From Nephrocerus scutellatus (lineage: Eukaryota > Arthropoda > Insecta > Diptera > Pipunculidae), in NCBI GenBank assembly GCA_947095585.1, contig OX352763.1, positions 22,803,462 through 22,867,461 on the forward strand: 64,000 nt of DNA. The letters run 5' to 3'. This document shows, in pieces, positions 59,028 through 64,000 of this stretch. Both the position numbers and the translations under genes were made by a program. The notes beneath the pieces are model-generated. The model was not told the origin of the DNA and searched no databases. It was given only the letters and a program-made list of their open reading frames with translations. Within the stretch, counting starts at the first letter, position 1; each line of letters opens with the position of its first letter.

Positions 59028-59455
59028 AAAAAAACAACCCATAAAAATTTAAACTTTCATGTAAATTCTTTCATCGGAGATACGCATGTCTGTAAAGTTT
59101 AAATAACATTGAGCCAATTTTTAAAAATGGGAGGTCCTCGGCCCTGTGGCCCGATCACTTCATATGTTTTATAAAAGGTGTTGTTATTGTACATTGTACA
59201 TATCTGTACAGAATTTGAAAAAAAATCTGGTAATTTTTTTAGAAAAATTTATATGGGAGCTCCTCGATCCTGTGGTCGGATAAGTTCTTACTTTTAATAA
59301 AAACAATTGTTACCGGAGATACACATGTGTGCAAATTTTGAATAAAATCGGGCTTAAGGAAGTGGTTTAAAAATTGATCACAAAATTCCACCAGCCGACC
59401 AGCCAACCAGCTCTCGAATTCAATATAGTGAATATAAAAAAATTGAAAGTTTTGT
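59028..59455 (+). repeat. DINE-like repeat, copy F
   Basis: It opens with AACAACCCATAAAAATT, has subterminal AAATTCTTTCATCGGAGATA, two modules (GTCCTCGGCCCTGTGGCC; ACACATGTGTGCAAATTTTG), the AAGGAAGTGGTTTAAAAA segment and a short CCAGCCGACCAGCCAACC array. It closes with AATATAGTGAATAT near 59445. Apart from A and B, it is the only copy here with both ends. Confidence 0.75.
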
Positions 59456-59464
59456 AGTACGCCT

Positions 59465-59712
59465 GTTAAATAATAATAATATTCGGCGCGACAGACCGTT
59501 GCAGTTCAAGGCCTATCTTTTCGCAACCATTTGTGTGGTGCATGTACATTTTTGGAAACAAATTGAAGGCCGGATCCGAACGCCGAATTGAGAAGCTTTC
59601 CCTGACAAGTTATTACTCTCGGAACGTTTGTCACCCAATCGCAAGAGATGGGACACCGTGAAAAAAACTTTTGGTGTTACTGGTGTTCGAACCACGAACC
59701 CCCGTCCCCCTT
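59465..59712 (-). repeat. tRNA-derived SINE, copy 5 (head truncated)
   Basis: The tail (ATT)n with CGCCGAATATT at its left end matches copy 1. The body has the CTTGCGATTGGGTGACAAAC-like stretch, and the B-box-like GGTTCGAACACC lies at about 59694-59683. The A-box part of the head is missing. Just beyond it, at about 59775-59792, AGGTTCGAATCTCACT on the plus strand is a second T-arm-like motif of unknown origin. Confidence 0.75.
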
Positions 59713-59792
59713 AAGCGGACTTTTTTAACTCCACGCTTATAGCTTTTTTTCGATTTTGTGCAATTGCATAGAGCACAGGTTCGAATCTCACT

Positions 59793-62050
59793 GAATTTTT
59801 TCTTTATTTTTCCAATAGGTATTTCTAAAGTCATCGGTTTTATTTGCGCAGTGGCCAACTAGTTGTCTTATATTTTATTAACACTCAAGCAGTCACAAAC
59901 AAAGAGCGGTATAATGTGGCTCTGGAAAAATATACTCATTTTCAAAGGCAAAGGTTTTTTGCTCTTACGACCGCAATCACCCTGTATCTAAAGGAGTTGG
60001 GTACTTGTTGTTCGCTTCCTTGAATCTACGAGTATATTGTTTACCTACAATGTGTTGCGCGTTATGCACCTGTGTGCATTGAATTTTTATTACACATTGT
60101 GAAGGTATGTAGACATACATTTTTCCAATGTGCATAATGACGAGTGTATTGCATGTGCACAGGTACCTAAAGAAGTTTATGACGATACACCTCCATCACC
60201 TTCTGCGTAGACCTTTGTCTCCTCGCATGTGCAATAGAAGGTAGGTACCTGCACTACGTAAATGATTCTAATCTACCTGATGATGTCTTGCGTGCATAGA
60301 TTCTCGGTTCAAATTACACCTGAACAATAAATTTGATCTTATGCTAGCTGTAAAAATTATTAAATCTCTTCCCTAACTTAATGAAGTTTTCATCTTACTT
60401 ATTCTAACGTGAATCCTGTAATCACCTATCTAGCGATTGTGTAGCCTTGATGCAGTCAGTGTAAAGATATATCTTTGAACATATCCCCTCATACTTCTTA
60501 ATTAAAATAATTTGATTTTAAGCTTACCATGTAATATTGTTATCCAAATTAATATCCTTGTGGCGATTTGTGGATATGTAGTTTATTACAGTTCGAAAGA
60601 AAAATTAATCCAAAGTGATGTTGTACAGGTAGACTGATACTTAGATTGCTTAGATAAATCGTACGTTCGGTTGTTTGCTTCTTTTATATGTAGGTATCCA
60701 ATATTGCTGTTGATTGCACACGTCTATATTTTTAATTTATTAACACTTTTTCCCGTTATTGGATTTTGTTAATTTATTGTGATGTGTTAAAAATTTTGGT
60801 GATGTGTTGTGTTTCACTAAAAAATTAAGCCCACATTAGATACTAGTAAGAAGTAGGAACACAACGGCGAAAAAGATACGGAGCACTCATAAACTCACAC
60901 ACACACACGATAGGTATCCGCACTGCAAACGCAACACGAAAAAAAATTTATTGTAGAAAAAGTTACGAGCAAAAAAAAATTGGCAAAAATTAATTTAAAT
61001 AATTTTATAGAAAGGTTGCTTCATGGAGCGGTGTTGTTGTTGTTGTGTGTGGTAAGTAGCGCAGCACGGATCAGTTCGTCAGCAAACCCGCCGTCGCCAA
61101 TGCGACAATGGTGTTTGTTCAGTAGATTATTGTTGGAGGAGAGAAACCCGGTCGATCGAAGTTTCTTTTCTTTTGCTTTTCCTTTAATTTATTTTGTTAT
61201 ATTCTTCTTCTTTTCACTTGTCTTCTTTGACTACAAAGATGATGACGACAACTACACAACCATTGCCACCAGTTCTTCCGTGGTCTTAAGAGCCACGAGT
61301 AGCACCATTACGGATTTTGCCAGCTACAACTTTTTTGTAATATATGTACGTACAGGTAGAACAACCAACCACAAGAAGAAGTAGATGAAGGTAAAGAAGA
61401 AATCAAGGAAGAAGAAGAAGAAGAGGAGCAGGAAAAAGATTTGTCGTAATTCTAAAATGTATCGCTCTTTGCTTAATTTAGAAACCGCGACCACTGCCGA
61501 TGGCGTTGGCGATGGATGATAAGCTGGTGGAACGCAATACCCACTTACACTATATACCACAACCAATAACTGGATAATATCTTAAAGATTTTTAATAGAA
61601 TTTTGACTTCTTTGTTTTACTTTGTTTTTTAATTTTGTAAATATTCTTATTCATATAAAAAATATACATCTACTACGTTCAACTTTGCTCTTTTGCTCGA
61701 ATTATAATTATAACAAATTTGAAACACACTCGCAAACAAATAGGTATGCACAGATCGTATGCACTTATTTTGCAAACATACAAAAAACCAATTCCTCGCA
61801 AGATCCGTTCAAAAGTTTAATTAAAACCGAAATGGAAATGTTCAGTGTGTGCTTTGCTTTTTTATGGGTTAACTTTCACCTTTCTGCCAGTGATTTTGTG
61901 TTTCGTTCAAAACGTATCTTACGACAGTTAATGCATTTTTTTTTTCAAATTTCAAATAATAACGAACGATTAACACATATTTACAAATAATTAAAACACC
62001 ACTTGTAATGTTAGCAAGTTTCCGGGAGAAAATATATATAATATCCTTTA
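59793..62050. other. Spacer with simple repeats; no confident gene
   Basis: Contains an ACAC run at about 60897-60908, a GTT/GTG run (61032-61049) followed by GTAAGT, and GAAGAAGAAG stretches (61405-61430). An unspliced frame of 134 codons at 60980-61384 starts at TTG rather than ATG. Its first ATG is at 61100 and leaves only AT-driven hydrophobic sequence, so I do not call it. Confidence 0.4.
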
Positions 62051-62144
62051 CCGATTTCTCTTCTGATTTTCTTTTCCTTCGTTGATTGGTACGACGTATG
62101 TAGTGTTTTGCGATGGAAATTCTATCTGGACACTTGCTCAAGAA

Positions 62145-62179
62145 ATAACCGTTCACGACAACGCTCAGAGAGCGACTGA
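62145..62179 (-). promoter_or_regulatory. Fly-type core promoter: initiator plus DPE
   Basis: On the minus strand the initiator TCAGTC matches the consensus TCAKTY, with +1 at 62177. The DPE GGTTAT (62150-62145) falls exactly at +28 to +33 and matches RGWYVT at all six positions. A GTGAACGG stretch just before it overlaps the MTE position. Sequence to the left is less AT-rich, like a 5' UTR exon, with a possible donor TCG|GTAAAG near 62053. Transcription would run leftward, toward the candidate coding exon at 36281. Two short motifs at fixed spacing can occur by chance, so this is a candidate. Confidence 0.45.
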
Positions 62180-63334
62180 AACCTGTAGTGCTGTTCAATT
62201 TGTAATGAATTGAATTTGAATGTCATTTAGAGAAAACTCAAAAAACCTGTAAACGACTCACGCGAATGCAGCAACGAATAACGACAACGAACCAACCAAT
62301 TTTCTGTGTGTACTAAAAAAAATTTACTACTATTACTTAAGTGCAGCAATCTCTGTCGCTAGTGGTTTTACTCTTAAAAGCAAAGAGCGGAAAAACTCTC
62401 TCCCAACAACCAACAATGGTTTATTGAATTGAATGAAGACTTGAAGTTATTGGTACTATGACTATGACTGAGAATGAGGATTGCGGATGACTTTCAAGCG
62501 TGAAGGTGTGTGGCAGTGGCGTCCGACTGTGGTGAAGGAAAACAGATTCAACAGAATGATGGCACAACAAAGCAGAATCACAGTCACAATCCCAGCAGCA
62601 GGCTCACAATAGCGAAGCGGGTTTTGGTTTTTTCATTTGAACTCTGGCTAGCTGCACAAGCCAGCAGCAAAGTCAATTTCCTCCGCCCAACAAACCTAAC
62701 AAATTATTGTTAGCTGCAACAGAGAAGCGACGACGTGGCGAAAGTTGTTGGTTTCGTTGTTGGTTGTGTCGCTTTCGCGTTTTCTTTTATCCATTTTATC
62801 ATTTCCTTTGGTGCATATTTTTCCCACTTTATTTCTCTACGCAAATAGATTATGCTGATTTCAGAGTCTAACGATTCCGCATCTTGATTGTGTTTAAGTT
62901 TGGTTTAGATACATACTTAAATAATCTCAACCTTACTTGGCTTATTTTTGTGTGCTTTTTTCCGGGCCGGTTCAATCGTTCAATAATCAAAAGAGAATAA
63001 ATTTTAACGAGAGTAAGAAAATAGTGCTCTTAATAATTGTATCTGCGGCGAATTCAGACCATTGTACTAAAAATCTGTTAGTATAGAAGAGAGTATATCA
63101 TATTAATTATTTTATTATTACCTGTTTGTGTGTGTAAATGTAAAAAAATATAAATTATTTTAATAAAAAAAATTTAATTACATATCGAAATATTTTATAT
63201 ATAAAACACAATCTCCCTAGATAGGATAGTGTCTCCAGTTAACGAACAGCTACAATAGCTGTTGACCACCTTTTGAAAAAACTAATAGTACAGGAAAAAT
63301 AAGTATTCTAACTAATTCACATAGAAATGATATA
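62180..63334. other. Spacer upstream of the candidate promoter
   Basis: The segment 62460-62770 has moderate GC and CAG/CAC-rich sequence, which would suit regulatory DNA. No gene is recognised. The short open frame at 62510-62713 has no domain. Confidence 0.4.
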
Positions 63335-64000
63335 CAGGGTGTCCCCTAATTCGTGCACAATAATTTGAGAAATGATTCTTGGGTATATTCTAAGAAAAAA
63401 TCGTTCTACAGTAAGGGTCTATATCTAATGTAGACATCATTTATCAGAGATTTAAGAAAAAGCTTACTTTGGTGTACCCTGATCCATGTTAACGGAAATT
63501 TCTCTGTTAATACTAACGGTAAAAACGTCGTTTGGGACTTCATTTTTAGAAGAAGTACTAGCCTTTGTAACTGCATTTAAATAAAATCCATATCTTATTT
63601 GAGTCTTCAGATATCCAACTTCAATGCCTGTATGCCTGTTCCAGCTTCCAGTTTTCTTGCCCCTGCTAATTTTTGAATTTGACATCAATTTTCTCCAAAA
63701 AATTCGTAATAAACATAACATTTTATTATTTTTTTCTTATGAACATAACAACAATAAAAATAAAAATCAACAATAAGTTTGCGGAACACCCCACAGATTT
63801 TATGATAATTGGGAAAACCTGCAGCAGGTAATTTTTTTAAAAAAAAGGTTTTTTTTTGCTTTAAGCTCCAAAGGCTATGAATAAAAAATGATTTCGTGTG
63901 GTTTTAGACACTTTTTATTTTATGTGTGTACTAAAACAGTTAAAACAGGTACACAAAGTGTCCTCCTTGCTTTTGTATGCATGCTAGAGCCCGTTTTTAG
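63335..64000 (-). mobile_element. Tc1/mariner-type element, 3' part, runs off the window
   Basis: It begins with the terminal repeat CAGGGTGTCCCCTAATTCGT at 63335, preceded by TA. About 500 bp of 3' non-coding sequence is shared with the arms of 4458-5978. At the right edge the minus strand encodes the end of a transposase, RALACIQKQGGHFVYLF, then a stop near 63942; the R..CI..xGGHF pattern is typical of IS630-Tc1-mariner transposases. The open frame at 63721-63464 lies in the non-coding part. The catalytic core lies outside the window, so activity cannot be judged. Confidence 0.7.

Noticed and set aside
61069..61105. Initiator-like ATCAGTTCGTC on the plus strand
   Set aside because: A good initiator, but no DPE at the required distance and no TATA; not enough to call a promoter.
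60980..61384. 134-codon frame with a signal-peptide-like start and a DYKDDDDN stretch resembling the FLAG tag
   Set aside because: The frame starts at TTG, not ATG. The first in-frame ATG is at 61100, and the rest is AT-driven hydrophobic sequence. The tag-like stretch matches seven of eight residues but sits in plain fly DNA with no vector context, so it is coincidence.

Overview
This window is non-coding DNA of a higher fly, packed with dead transposable elements. The base composition is AT-rich and there is no dense gene packing. The repeats are fly-type: mariner/Tc1 elements, jockey, I/R1 and RTE-like LINEs, a copia and a gypsy relic, and a tRNA-derived SINE. I infer Diptera: Brachycera, quite possibly a tephritid fruit fly; the species cannot be fixed from the sequence alone. 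No intact multi-exon gene, rRNA, canonical tRNA gene or CRISPR array is visible.

Layout. 0.77-2.96 kb is a mariner carrying a LINE and a SINE. 4.46-5.98 kb is an element with long inverted ends that carries a Helitron/DINE-like repeat. 6.0-8.9 kb holds two copies of a jockey/CR1-like LINE (family B) and a SINE. 10.28-10.87 kb is a RNase H LINE tail. 12.07-14.22 kb is a second mariner invaded by the RTE-like LINE (family A). 16.3-19.3 kb holds inverted family-B fragments and another LINE (family D). 20.9-24.3 kb holds LINE tails, a jockey fragment with a triplicated core, two DINE-like copies and a SINE. 26.6-30.7 kb holds LINE remnants. 33.46-34.64 kb is a mariner with a small TIR element inside it. 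35.1-35.4 kb is a Tc1-like C-terminus. 37.3-38.4 kb is a gypsy integrase. 40.8-44.5 kb holds LINE pieces, DINE-like copies and unexplained reading frames. 46.6-51.2 kb holds two copies of one RNase H LINE. 53.0-55.75 kb is the 3' part of a copia element beside an RTE-like LINE. 57.2-59.7 kb holds a mariner, a LINE tail, a DINE-like copy and a SINE. 63.3-64.0 kb is a Tc1/mariner-type element running off the right edge.

Host signal is thin. The best candidate is one first coding exon on the minus strand (36281 down to 36053): in-frame stop upstream, one membrane segment, and a perfect CAG|GTAAGT donor. A fly-type core promoter on the same strand at 62177 has an initiator and a correctly spaced DPE. 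One economical reading, which is inference, is that much of the window is intron of a large minus-strand gene, which would explain the tolerance for so much repeat debris.

Nothing here looks like a new defence or metabolic system. The interesting material is repeat biology: three nests of elements, a five-copy SINE family, a six-copy DINE-like family with a hypervariable internal array, local tandem duplication of reverse transcriptase and RNase H segments, and a few unexplained coding-like stretches.
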